From: Pseudomonas lalkuanensis
GTDB lineage: Bacteria; Pseudomonadota; Gammaproteobacteria; Pseudomonadales; Pseudomonadaceae
Assembly: GCF_008807375.1 (NCBI RefSeq)
Contig: NZ_CP043311.1
Span: 1,282,001 to 1,346,000, forward strand
Length of the DNA stretch: 64,000 nt
Direction of reading: 5' to 3'
The position numbers and the translations under genes are program-made. Under the pieces are notes generated by a model. That model worked only from the letters and a program-made list of their open reading frames with translations. It ran no database searches and was not told the DNA's origin. Shown here piece by piece: positions 49,347 to 57,662 of this stretch; the stretch's first letter is position 1, and each line of letters starts with the position of its first letter.

Positions 49347-50411
49347 TCAGAGGTTGTCGGCGTCGATGATGGCCTTGGTGAAGGCCTGCGGATCTTCCTG
49401 GGGCAGGTTGTGACCGATGCCGCCGGTGATCAGCCGGTACTCGTACTTGCCGGTGAAGCGCTTGGCATAGTCCTCGGCCTTCGGGTGCGGCGCACCGTTG
49501 GCGTCACCTTCCAGGGTGATGGTCGGCACGCTGATGGAGGGTGAGGTGGCCAGCTTCTGCTCCAGGGCCTCGTAGCGGCTTTCCCCCTTCTCCAGACCCA
49601 GGCGCCAGCGGTAGTTGTAAACGGTGATGGCGACGTGGTCGGGGTTGTCCAGGGCAGCCGCGCTGCGATCGAAAGTGGCGTCGTCGAACGCCCATTTCGG
49701 CGAGGCCAGCTGCCAGATCAGCTTGGCGAAGTCGTGGGTGTTCTGCTCGTAGCCGGCACGGCCGCGCTCGGTGGCGAAGTAGAACTGGTACCACCACTGC
49801 AGTTCGGCCTTGGGCGGTAGCGGCTTCTGGCCCGCGGTCTGGTTGCCGATCAGATAGCCGCTGACCGACACGAGCGCCTTGACCCGTTCCGGCCAGAGCG
49901 CGGAGACGATGTCGGCCGAGCGCGCGCCCCAATCGTAGCCGCCGAGCACGGCCTGTTTGATCTTGAGCGCATCCATGAAGTCGATGACGTCACTGGCCAG
50001 CGCGGCGGGCTGACCATTGCGAACGGACTGCTCAGAGAGGAAGCGCGTATCGCCATAGCCCCGTGCATAGGGCATCAGCACGCGATAGCCCTTGTCCGCC
50101 AGCAGAGGCGCGACCTTCTCATAGCTGTGGATATCGTAAGGCCAGCCGTGCAGGAGAATGACCACAGGCCCGTCGGCGGGGCCGACCTCGGCGTATGCCA
50201 CGTCCAGTAGCCCGGCCTTTACATGTTTCAGCGGACCGAACGGAGAGACGGACGCCTGCCGGGTGCTGGCCCCGGGCGCGACGGGTTCCGCGCCCGGGGA
50301 AGTTTGCGCCTGGGCTACGCCAAGCTGCATCAGGCTCAGGGCGAGAATCGACGAGCCGACCCAGCGGCGGCGTTTATTGCCGGTTGCCTTGTTCTGCACT
50401 GCCATCTTCAT
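49347..50411 (-). CDS. Exported alpha/beta hydrolase, epoxide hydrolase-like
   Basis: A 354-residue protein with a signal peptide (K-R-R-R then hydrophobic 19-33, cleavage after A-Q-A). The alpha/beta fold has H-G-W-P-Y-D as the oxyanion segment near residue 88 and the nucleophile elbow G-G-Y-D-W-G-A near 157, with aspartate as nucleophile as in epoxide hydrolases and dehalogenases. The catalytic histidine is in G-G-I-G-H-N-L-P near 332. The substrate is unknown. GGAG lies eight bases before the ATG. Confidence 0.85.
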   Translation of the reverse strand: MKMAVQNKATGNKRRRWVGSSILALSLMQLGVAQAQTSPGAEPVAPGASTRQASVSPFGPLKHVKAGLLDVAYAEVGPADGPVVILLHGWPYDIHSYEKVAPLLADKGYRVLMPYARGYGDTRFLSEQSVRNGQPAALASDVIDFMDALKIKQAVLGGYDWGARSADIVSALWPERVKALVSVSGYLIGNQTAGQKPLPPKAELQWWYQFYFATERGRAGYEQNTHDFAKLIWQLASPKWAFDDATFDRSAAALDNPDHVAITVYNYRWRLGLEKGESRYEALEQKLATSPSISVPTITLEGDANGAPHPKAEDYAKRFTGKYEYRLITGGIGHNLPQEDPQAFTKAIIDADNL

Positions 50412-50736
50412 GGGGATGTCTCCGTTGCAAGCGATTGGCGGGGGGGCGGTCGACCCCTTTCAAGTGACGCATACAGTTGAACACCCCGAGTTATCTGGCC
50501 TGTGTCAGTTCCCTGGTCAAATCGGTGCCCATGTATCTCGATGCATTTCAGACACACTGTGATGCATGGCGACCCTGGCCCTCGCCGGGTCGGGCCATGC
50601 GGCGTCGGCAGCTCGAATGAAATCCAGGAAAAGGCTCCCCTGTGGGGGCGATTTCAATCGCCAAGGGCAGCCCCGTTGCCCCAACAAACAAAAGCGCCTC
50701 TCCAACCCCGGAAGAGGGGCCAACCCACACCGCAAA
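50412..50736. other. Gap upstream of the exported hydrolase
   Basis: 325 bases with a REP variant at 50641-50663 and no credible gene. Plus-strand frames starting in or near the REP lack ribosome sites and biased composition. Confidence 0.45.
50641..50663. repeat. REP variant with GGCGATTTCAATCGCC palindrome
   Basis: TGTGGGGGCGATTTCAATCG matches the GGGGGCGATTTC type also seen at 6367 and 20332. Confidence 0.7.
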
Positions 50737-50817
50737 TCACCTCACGCCCAACGGCAGCCGCGAATCCAGCCGAACCGCCAGCTCCCGCCGCCGCCGCTCC
50801 TCGAAGTCGATGTTCAT
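50737..50817 (-). CDS. Possible 26-residue ORF coupled to an upstream fragment
   Basis: ATG at 50817 opens M-N-I-D-F-E-E-R-R-R-R-E-L and stops at 50737. The ATG overlaps the stop (ATGA) of a preceding minus-strand frame ending C-R-N-L-P-A. Such coupling suggests real, perhaps phage-derived small genes or their remnants. No family recognised. Confidence 0.25.
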   Translation of the reverse strand: MNIDFEERRRRELAVRLDSRLPLGVR

Positions 50818-51113
50818 GCCGGCAAATTCCGGCACGCGACCCACACCTCACCCTGCCAACGCACCACACCAATGCGCCGTCCTTCGCAGCTCAGAACGTC
50901 ACGGCACGGCGCCGCATTCGGCACCCGGTGATACTCATGCGGCGTTGGCACCAGCACCTCGCACAGCCAACGGCCGATGGCCCGCCAAACTGGAACAACG
51001 CCTTGTATGTAGCCTGAGGCGCGTATTCCCGAATCCAGCCGGGGCACAGGCCCACCGTTGTACGGGTGGTGCTCCAAGGTATGGATCAATTGCCGGTGGC
51101 TTCGATGGTGCAT
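50814..51113 (-). pseudogene. Possible small gene or gene remnant
   Basis: A 99-codon minus-strand frame whose second half (V-P-V-W-R-A-I-G-R-W-L-C-E-V-L, then N-A-A-P-C-R-D-V-L and V-R-W-Q-G-E-V-W-V-A) reads like protein, whereas the first third looks random and lacks a ribosome site. It could be the 3' part of a truncated gene. It starts one base before the end of the TSUP gene. Not recognised. Confidence 0.3.
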
Positions 51114-51887
51114 TCAGCCGACATATCCAGAGACCCCATCCCACAGAAGCTTCAGGGCGGTCACGATCAGGAGGCCGTAGCAGGCCCGATACATCTGGCG
51201 TTGTTCCAATCGTGTGTGAAGCTTCCAGCCAAGCCAGACACCGCATGGGACAGCGAGCAGGCAGATGAACATCAGACTCAGTACTTTGTCTGTCGGTCTT
51301 GCCACGAGCAGCCATGGCGCGGCCTTGAGAAGATTGCCGACCGTGAAGAACATGCTGGTGGTTCCGGCATAGACCTGTTTGCTCAGGCCGAGCGGCAACA
51401 GGTACATCGCCAACGGCGGCCCGCCTGAATGCGCCACCATGGTCGTGATACCCGAAGTGACGCCCGCGGTCACAGCCTTGGGCGAAGAGCGCGGCCTCAC
51501 CGTGACTTCCCCGCCGGCTTTGAACCAGAGGCCGACAAAAATCAGTGTCACCGCTGCCATGAGGATGGCGATCGCGTGATGGTCCAGTACGCGGAAAAGC
51601 AGGTAGCCAACGCCTATCCCGACGATAAGACCGGGTACCAGCAATTTCAGGTCTGGTTTTGACCAGGTCGACGGCTTCCAGTAACGAAGGCCGAACAAAT
51701 CCATTGCGATGAATAATGGGGCGAGCAATCCACCGGCTGTGACGGGGTCCATGACCAGCGACAGCAGCGGGATGCCGATAATGGCAAAGCCACCGCCGAA
51801 CGCGCCCTTCATGAAACAGATCAGAAAGACGCCGGCGAACGTGACCAGGATGGTGGTGGTCGTCAGCTCCAGTTCCAAGGTATGCAC
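51114..51887 (-). CDS. TSUP (TauE/SafE) family permease
   Basis: A 257-residue membrane protein with about eight hydrophobic segments and the TSUP motifs F-M-K-G-A-F-G-G-G-F and S-G-G-P-P-L-A-M-Y-L-L-P. It is a different branch from the permease at 14541. The start is a GTG at 51887 with GAGGAG very close; a TTG at 51878 gives better spacing. It is divergent from a MocR regulator 91 bases away, which probably controls it. Substrate likely a sulfonate or other small organic anion (inference from family and regulator). Confidence 0.85.
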   Translation of the reverse strand: MHTLELELTTTTILVTFAGVFLICFMKGAFGGGFAIIGIPLLSLVMDPVTAGGLLAPLFIAMDLFGLRYWKPSTWSKPDLKLLVPGLIVGIGVGYLLFRVLDHHAIAILMAAVTLIFVGLWFKAGGEVTVRPRSSPKAVTAGVTSGITTMVAHSGGPPLAMYLLPLGLSKQVYAGTTSMFFTVGNLLKAAPWLLVARPTDKVLSLMFICLLAVPCGVWLGWKLHTRLEQRQMYRACYGLLIVTALKLLWDGVSGYVG

Positions 51888-51978
51888 TCCTCATTCTGGT
51901 TGGCTTGATGTGGACTCTGTGCTCCACAATCTCAAACACGAGCTGCGTAATAAAAAGTGCCAGTTTTGAGGTTTTCCC

Positions 51979-53478
51979 ATGGGCCAGTTCTCAACCAATC
52001 CGAATGCTGCCTCCCGCGGTGCGCAACGTCGCATCTATGCCAATCTGCGCGCGCAGATCGAAGACGGCACGCTTGCAGTTGGCTCGAAGCTCGAGTCGAC
52101 ACGTGCAATGGCGGCCGCACTCGGGGTGTCACGAACCACAGTGACGGCGGCTTATGAGCAACTGGCGGCCGAGGGATTTGTCGCGACGTCGGCAGGAAAG
52201 GCGGCCCGGGTAGCAGGCGGAGCGAATGTTCGGTCCGGACTTGCTGCAGCGAGCCTGGCGCAGCACAAGGATCTATCGCCCGCGCTATCCCAGTACGGGC
52301 AGCGTGTTGCCGCTTTGACGTCGTACAGCATGTCGTCTCCGTTGGCCCGGATCGATTTCAAGTACGGCTCGGTCGCCTCGCGCGATTTTCCGGCCTCAGG
52401 TTGGCAACGCGTCTACCGCGCTGAACTGGTCAGACGCGTGCCAAGCCTCTATTACGGCCATCCCGAAGGGGACTTGCGTTTGCGCCGCGCACTCCAAAGC
52501 TATCTACGCCGCGCACGAGGCCTGGCGTGTGACACGGAACAGATACTCATTGTGCATGGCTCGCAGCAGGGGCTCGACCTCTGCGCCAGGCTCTTGCTGA
52601 ACCCGGGAGACACATTCGTCTTTGAGGAGCCGGGCTATCGCTTGGCCCGGTATTGTTTCGAGGCAACGGGCGCCACCGCGCTGCCAACGCACGTCGACGC
52701 ATCTGGGTTGGATACCAGTGGTTTGCCCGAAGACGGTTGTGCGCGCTTGGCCTACGTGACGCCGTCGCACCAGTTTCCCATGGGCGCGGTGTTTTCCATT
52801 TCACGCCGCCTGGAGCTGCTGAGATGGGCGAGTCGGCAGGGGGCCTGGATCATCGAGGATGATTACGGCGGGGAGTTTCGCTATGGCCAGCGCCCCATCG
52901 ACGCGCTGCAATCCATGGACACTGATGCGCGCGTCATTTATGTCGGCACTTTCTCCAAGGCACTGTCCCCGCAACTTCGACTGGGCTATCTGGTTCTTCC
53001 GCACCAGTTGGTTCACGTTTTCAGGGAAGCAAAGCGGATAACGGATCGCCATTCACCGCGGTGGGAGCAAGACGTACTTGCCTCCTTGATCGAAAGTGGA
53101 GCCTATGAGCGTCACGTGCGCCGCCTGCGCCGGGAGAACGAACGGCGGCGAAATGCGCTGCTGGACGCCGTTGATCAACATCTGGCGGGATACGGACATC
53201 TGGTTGGCATGGCTGCGGGATTGCATGGCGTGCTGCTGCTGCCGACTCTTCGAGCACAGGATGAGCTCACACTGCAGGCGGCTTCGCTCGAACGCGGCGT
53301 CGGCGTTTATCCACTTTCGCCGCTGTTTGCCGGCCTGCCATCGATAGTGGACGAGCGATCGGCAGGGCTCATTTTGGGTTATGCAGGCCTGACCATGCAG
53401 GAGATAGACGAGGGGATTCGTATTCTCGCTGAAGTGATTCGCAACTATGTCGATGCGCGAGGAGCCAGCATCGGGTAA
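51979..53478 (+). CDS. MocR/PdxR-type PLP-dependent transcriptional regulator
   Basis: A 499-residue protein with an N-terminal GntR winged helix-turn-helix (about 15-80; L-G-V-S-R-T-T-V-T-A-A-Y-E-Q-L) and a C-terminal class I aminotransferase-like domain. The PLP pocket is intact: D294/D295-Y296-G-G-E-F and the Schiff-base K327 (G-T-F-S-K-A-L-S-P). MocR proteins such as TauR, GabR and PdxR sense amines or PLP-linked ligands. Codon use is less GC-biased at third positions than neighbouring steroid genes, which suggests separate ancestry. Confidence 0.9.
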   Translation: MGQFSTNPNAASRGAQRRIYANLRAQIEDGTLAVGSKLESTRAMAAALGVSRTTVTAAYEQLAAEGFVATSAGKAARVAGGANVRSGLAAASLAQHKDLSPALSQYGQRVAALTSYSMSSPLARIDFKYGSVASRDFPASGWQRVYRAELVRRVPSLYYGHPEGDLRLRRALQSYLRRARGLACDTEQILIVHGSQQGLDLCARLLLNPGDTFVFEEPGYRLARYCFEATGATALPTHVDASGLDTSGLPEDGCARLAYVTPSHQFPMGAVFSISRRLELLRWASRQGAWIIEDDYGGEFRYGQRPIDALQSMDTDARVIYVGTFSKALSPQLRLGYLVLPHQLVHVFREAKRITDRHSPRWEQDVLASLIESGAYERHVRRLRRENERRRNALLDAVDQHLAGYGHLVGMAAGLHGVLLLPTLRAQDELTLQAASLERGVGVYPLSPLFAGLPSIVDERSAGLILGYAGLTMQEIDEGIRILAEVIRNYVDARGASIG

Positions 53479-53831
53479 GCGCGAACAGGCAATGAATCGA
53501 ACCTATTCTCTACAGCCTCGGCCAACGCCCCCCTAGCGCGGCCGTACCCGTCACCGGTGGTTCCAGGTCGCGAGCAGACCCCTGCCAACGTCTGCTTCTG
53601 GCCGATAGCCGTCCGCCAGGACAGTCCCCGACCACGTCGTCAGCTCAAGCCAACGCGTTTCTTCACACGACAATGAATGCCCCGCCTAGGGGCATACCCA
53701 CCGTGCAAACCAGTCAGTCGCCAATACGTGCTGGCCCCGTGTTGGGTTTCGCTGCGCTCTGCACCAGCCTACGCCGCCGAGCAGCGTTGGGCGCTCACAG
53801 GCTTACCTCGCTACAACGGCCTTTCGCCTCG
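53479..53831. other. Gap between the MocR gene and the second steroid arm
   Basis: 353 bases without a credible gene. It holds a GTTGGGTTTCGCTGCGCTCT stretch near 53741, a type common in Pseudomonas intergenic repeats. An in-frame extension of the following gene back to 53677 runs through this repeat and is not used. Confidence 0.5.
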
Positions 53832-53875
53832 TCGTCCATCCGGACGATTCCCCGCTGCCGCCAAGCCGCCAGACT
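53832..53875 (+). promoter_or_regulatory. Steroid-cluster promoter element, site C
   Basis: TCGTCC-ATCC-GGACGA at 53832-53847 with the -10-like CAGACT starting 38 bases downstream (53870-53875), 35 bases before the ATG of the acyl-CoA dehydrogenase gene. Confidence 0.5.
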
Positions 53876-53910
53876 GCTTTCCAGCCCAAGAATCACAAGA
53901 AGGCAGCCTT

Positions 53911-55068
53911 ATGGAATTCGCGTTCAGCGATGAGCAGGAGATGATCCGCGAGTCCGCCGAGAGCTTTCTCGCGGATGTATCCGACTCCGCCGCCGTGCGG
54001 GTGGCCATGGCCTCCGAGCTGGGCCATGACCCCGAGCTCTGGCAGCGCGTATGCAGCGAGATGGTCTGGCCGGCCATTCACATCCCTGAAGAATATGGCG
54101 GCCTGGGCCTGGGCTTCGTCGAGCTGGCGATCCTGCTGGAGCAGATGGGCCGTCGCCTGTTCTGTTCGCCGTTCTTCGCCAGCGCCTGCCTGGCCACCCC
54201 GGCGTTGCTGCTGGCTGGCAGCGAGGAACAGAAGACCCGCTGGTTGCCGCAACTGGCCGAGGGCAGCCTGACCGCGACCCTTGCCTATGCCAGCAACAAC
54301 CGAAATGGCCTCGACGCGGTGCAGGCGAGCATTCGTGAAGAGGGTGATGGCTTCGTCATCGACGGCGCCCTGCGCCAGGTGGTGGACGGCCACAGCGCCG
54401 GCCTGCTGATCGTCGCCGGCCGTGGGCGCGAGGGCGTCAGCCTGTTCGCGGTTTCCGCCGACACCCCCGGCATCAGCCGCCGCCTGGTCCCCACGATGGA
54501 CCAGACGCGCAAGTTCGCCGAGGTGAAGTTCGACAAGGTATTCGTCGCCGCCGATGCCCGCCTGGGCACGCCGGGGCAGGGCGGTGAGCTGCTGGAGAAA
54601 GTCCTGCAACTGGCCTGCATCGCCCTGGCTGCCGAGCAGACCGGCGGCGCCCAGCAATCCCTGGACCTGACCCTGGCCTACACCGCCGAGCGCCAGCAGT
54701 TCGGTCGCGCCATCGCCAGCTTCCAGGCCATCAAGCACCGCGCCGCCGACATGATGCTGGAGGTGGAGTGCGCGCGTTCGGCGGCCTGGTACGCCGCCTG
54801 TGTGGCCGAAGAGGTCCTGGCGGCCAATGGCGACCAGGGCGTCGCCGCCGAGCTGCCGCTGGCCGCCGCCCTGGCCAAGTCGCGCTGCTCGGAGGCCTTC
54901 TTCCACTGCGCGGCGGAATCCATCCAGTTGCACGGCGGTGTCGGCTTCACCTGGGAGTACGACCCGCACCTCTACTTCAAGCGCGCCCGGGCCAGCGAGG
55001 CCCTGTTCGGCGCGCCGTCCTGGCACCGCGAGCGCATCGCCACCGCTCTCCTGGGGGAATACGCATGA
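53911..55068 (+). CDS. Acyl-CoA dehydrogenase, short partner subunit (second pair)
   Basis: A 385-residue acyl-CoA dehydrogenase-like protein (M-E-F-A-F-S-D-E-Q; P-E-E-Y-G-G-L-G-L-G near residue 55; R-Q-Q-F-G-R-A-I-A-S-F-Q near 265; H-G-G-V-G-F-T-W-E-Y-D near 340). It lacks the C-terminal Y-x-G-T-x-E-I-Q motif, like the partner subunit at 44876. Its stop overlaps the next ATG (ATGA), so it is co-translated with its long partner. It is the first gene behind site C. Confidence 0.85.
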   Translation: MEFAFSDEQEMIRESAESFLADVSDSAAVRVAMASELGHDPELWQRVCSEMVWPAIHIPEEYGGLGLGFVELAILLEQMGRRLFCSPFFASACLATPALLLAGSEEQKTRWLPQLAEGSLTATLAYASNNRNGLDAVQASIREEGDGFVIDGALRQVVDGHSAGLLIVAGRGREGVSLFAVSADTPGISRRLVPTMDQTRKFAEVKFDKVFVAADARLGTPGQGGELLEKVLQLACIALAAEQTGGAQQSLDLTLAYTAERQQFGRAIASFQAIKHRAADMMLEVECARSAAWYAACVAEEVLAANGDQGVAAELPLAAALAKSRCSEAFFHCAAESIQLHGGVGFTWEYDPHLYFKRARASEALFGAPSWHRERIATALLGEYA

Positions 55069-56252
55069 AGATCAGTTTCAGTGAGGCGGACGAAGCCTTC
55101 CGCCGCGATGTGGCCGGCTGGCTGGCCGACAACCTGGGCGGCGGGTTCGAGCCGCTGCGATTCCGTGGCGGTCCGGGGGACGAACACAGCTTCCCGGAGG
55201 AGCGAAAGGCCTGGGAGCGCAAGCTGGCCGAGGGCGGCTGGACCTGCGTGGGCTGGGCGCCCGAACACGGCGGCCGCGGCCTGTCCATCAGCCAGCAGGT
55301 GATCTTCCACGAGGAGTACGCCCGCGCCGGCGGCCCCGGCCGCATGGGGCACATCGGCGAAGGCCTGGCCGGCCCCACCATCGCCGCCTTCGGCACGCAC
55401 GAGCAGAAGCGCCGCCTGCTGCCGGGCATCGTCGCCGGCACTGAGTTCTGGTGCCAGGGTTACTCCGAGCCGGGTGCCGGCTCGGACCTCGCCAATGTGA
55501 AAACCCGCGCCGTGCTGGAGAACGGGCAATGGCGCATCAGTGGGCAGAAGGTCTGGACCTCGCTCGCCCACGAATCCGAATGGTGCTTCGTCATCGCCCG
55601 TACCGAGCCGGGCAGCGTGGGTCACAAGGGCCTGTCCTTCCTGCTGGTGCCCATGGACCAGCCGGGCATCACCGTGCGGCCCATCGAGCAGCTCACCGGC
55701 ACCTCGGAGTTCAACGAAGTGTTCTTCGACGAAGCCGTGACCGACGCGGCCAACCTTCTCGGCGCGCCGGGGGATGGCTGGAAGATCGCCATGGCCTTGC
55801 TGGGCTTCGAGCGCGGCGTGTCCACCCTCGGCCAGCAGATGCTGTTCCAGAACGAGCTGGAAGAGATCATCCGCATCGCCCGCGAGAACGGCGCCGCTCG
55901 CGACCCGCTGCTGCGCCAGCGCATCGCCGAAGCCTGGGGCGGGCTGCGCATCCTGCGCTACAACTCCCTGCGCATGCTTTCCGGCGCGCAGGACGGCTCG
56001 CTGCGCCGCGAGGCGATGATCTACAAGTTGTGCTGGGCCAACTGGCACGTCGAGCTGGGCAAGCTGGCCATGGACGTGCTCGGCCCCGACGCAGAGCTGC
56101 TGGAAGAAGGGCCGTACCAGCTCGGCCGCCTGCAGTCGATGTTCCTCTTCAGCCGCTCCGACACCATCTACGGCGGCACCAACGAAATCCAACGCAACAT
56201 CATCGCCGAACGCGCGCTGGGCATGCCCCGCGAGCCGCGCGTGCGCGCTTGA
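55065..56252 (+). CDS. Acyl-CoA dehydrogenase, long subunit (second pair)
   Basis: A 395-residue acyl-CoA dehydrogenase with Y-S-E-P-G-A-G-S-D near residue 137 and I-Y-G-G-T-N-E-I-Q-R-N-I-I-A-E-R at the C-terminus, glycine replacing the medium-chain-type glutamate. With the preceding subunit it likely forms an alpha2beta2 enzyme acting on a steroid-derived CoA ester. It overlaps its partner by four bases; ipdF follows 14 bases later. Confidence 0.85.
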   Translation: MKISFSEADEAFRRDVAGWLADNLGGGFEPLRFRGGPGDEHSFPEERKAWERKLAEGGWTCVGWAPEHGGRGLSISQQVIFHEEYARAGGPGRMGHIGEGLAGPTIAAFGTHEQKRRLLPGIVAGTEFWCQGYSEPGAGSDLANVKTRAVLENGQWRISGQKVWTSLAHESEWCFVIARTEPGSVGHKGLSFLLVPMDQPGITVRPIEQLTGTSEFNEVFFDEAVTDAANLLGAPGDGWKIAMALLGFERGVSTLGQQMLFQNELEEIIRIARENGAARDPLLRQRIAEAWGGLRILRYNSLRMLSGAQDGSLRREAMIYKLCWANWHVELGKLAMDVLGPDAELLEEGPYQLGRLQSMFLFSRSDTIYGGTNEIQRNIIAERALGMPREPRVRA

Positions 56253-56266
56253 CCCGAGGACCTTGC

Positions 56267-57049
56267 ATGAGCACTCCCACCTACGTTCCCGGCCACGGCC
56301 TGCTGCGCGGCAAGTCGGTGCTGATCACCGCCGCCGCTGGTGCCGGTATCGGTTTCTCCGCCGCCCTGCGTGCCGCCGAGGAAGGCTGCCGGGCGCTGAT
56401 GATCAGCGACATTCATGAAGGCCGCCTGCAGGAAGCGGCAGCGAAGATCCGCGAGGCCACTGGGCTTGAGCGCGTCCATACCTGCGTGTGCAACGTCACC
56501 AACGAGGAGCAGGTGCAGGCCCTGGTGGCCGCCGCCGAGCGAGAGCTGGACGGCGTGGATGTGTTGATCAACAACGCCGGTCTCGGCGGCTCGCGCCTGC
56601 TGGTGGAGATGGGCGACGAGGAGTGGAATCGCGTTCTCGACGTGACCCTCACCGGCACCATGCGCATGACCCGCGCCATGCTGCCGAAGATGATGGATCG
56701 CGGCCGCGGCGTGATCGTCAACAACGCCTCGGTGCTGGGCTGGCGCGCGCAGAAGGAACAGAGCCACTACGCCGCGGCCAAGGCTGGTGTCATGGCCCTG
56801 ACCCGTTGCGCTGCGGTGGAAGCGGCCGAGCACGGCATCCGCATCAACGCGGTGAGCCCGAGCATTGCCCTGCACGACTTCCTGAAGAAATCCGCACCCA
56901 AGGAACTGCTGGACCAGCTCGCCTCCCGCGAGGCCTTCGGCCGCGCGGCGGAAGTCTGGGAAGTGGCCAATGTGATGATGTTCCTGGCCAGCGACTACAG
57001 CTCCTACATGACCGGCGAAGTGTTGTCGGTCTCCAGCCAGAGGGCCTGA
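56267..57049 (+). CDS. ipdF: IpdF-like SDR
   Basis: A 260-residue SDR matching IpdF over long stretches: G-H-G-L-L-x-G-K, V-N-N-A-S-V-L-G-W-R-A-Q, Q-S-H-Y-A-A-A-K-A-G-V-M-A-L-T-R-C and F-L-A-S-D-Y-S-S-Y-x-T-G-E-V. Catalytic residues S155, Y168, K172. The nucleotide motif is T-A-A-A-G-A-G-I-G, also as in IpdF. IpdF oxidises the 5-hydroxyl of the HIP-CoA intermediate. GAGGA precedes the ATG; maoC follows two bases after its stop. Confidence 0.9.
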   Translation: MSTPTYVPGHGLLRGKSVLITAAAGAGIGFSAALRAAEEGCRALMISDIHEGRLQEAAAKIREATGLERVHTCVCNVTNEEQVQALVAAAERELDGVDVLINNAGLGGSRLLVEMGDEEWNRVLDVTLTGTMRMTRAMLPKMMDRGRGVIVNNASVLGWRAQKEQSHYAAAKAGVMALTRCAAVEAAEHGIRINAVSPSIALHDFLKKSAPKELLDQLASREAFGRAAEVWEVANVMMFLASDYSSYMTGEVLSVSSQRA

Positions 57050-57051
57050 GC

Positions 57052-57510
57052 ATGGCGACCATCTTCGCAACACCGGCCGCCTTGCTGGAGCACGTTGGTG
57101 AACAACTGGGCGTGAGCGATTGGATCAGCGTCGAGCAATCGCGCATCGACCAGTTCGCCGAAGCCACCGGCGACCACCAGTGGATTCATGTGGACCCCGC
57201 CCGCGCCGCCAGCGGCCCCTTCGGCGCCTGCATCGCCCACGGCTACCTGACCCTGGCCCTGGTCAACCTCTTCCTGCCGCAGATTGTCGAGGTGCGCGGC
57301 ATCTCCATGGGGGTGAACTACGGCTGCGAGAAGGTGCGCTTCCCCAATGTGGTCCGTGCCGGTAGCCGCGTACGCGGCAGTGCGCAACTGGTCGCCGTCG
57401 AGGAAGTGAAGGGCGGCATCCAGGCCACCATTCGCGTCAGCGTGGAGATCGAAGGCGAGGAGCGTCCGGGCTGCGTGGTGGACACCATCAGTCGGTACTA
57501 CCCGGCCTGA
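57052..57510 (+). CDS. MaoC-family hydratase
   Basis: A 152-residue hot-dog-fold protein with the hydratase motif A-T-G-D41-H-Q-W-I-H46-V-D, giving the catalytic Asp/His pair of R-specific enoyl-CoA hydratases, and H-G-Y-L-T-L-A-L next to it. It probably hydrates an enoyl-CoA made by the paired acyl-CoA dehydrogenase. Length fits a single-domain MaoC protein. It ends the tightly packed part of the operon; a REPIN follows. Confidence 0.87.
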   Translation: MATIFATPAALLEHVGEQLGVSDWISVEQSRIDQFAEATGDHQWIHVDPARAASGPFGACIAHGYLTLALVNLFLPQIVEVRGISMGVNYGCEKVRFPNVVRAGSRVRGSAQLVAVEEVKGGIQATIRVSVEIEGEERPGCVVDTISRYYPA

Positions 57511-57523
57511 TCCCGCTTTTCCC

Positions 57524-57623
57524 TGTGGGGGCGAATTCATTCGCTAAAGGGCAGCGCAGCTGCCCCCTTCAGGCCTTGCAGGGCAGACCTGCGGTCTGCA
57601 TGGCGAATGAATTCGCCCCCACA
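57524..57623. repeat. REPIN (two inverted REPs)
   Basis: TGTGGGGGCGAATTCATTCG at the left and CGAATGAATTCGCCCCCACA at the right, 100 bp overall. It separates the MaoC gene from the thiolase gene inside the cluster. Confidence 0.85.
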
Positions 57624-57662
57624 ACAAAGCCATGGCCGGCCAACGAATTTCGAGGAAACCCA

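Noticed and set aside
50642..51268. Plus-strand open frame of 208 codons
   Set aside because: Starts inside a REP element, is rich in Ser/Pro/Arg, and overlaps the 3' end of the TSUP gene.
53677..53910. Upstream extension of the acyl-CoA dehydrogenase at 53911
   Set aside because: The extra 78 residues come from repeat and promoter sequence and are unlike an acyl-CoA dehydrogenase N-terminus; a ribosome site precedes 53911.
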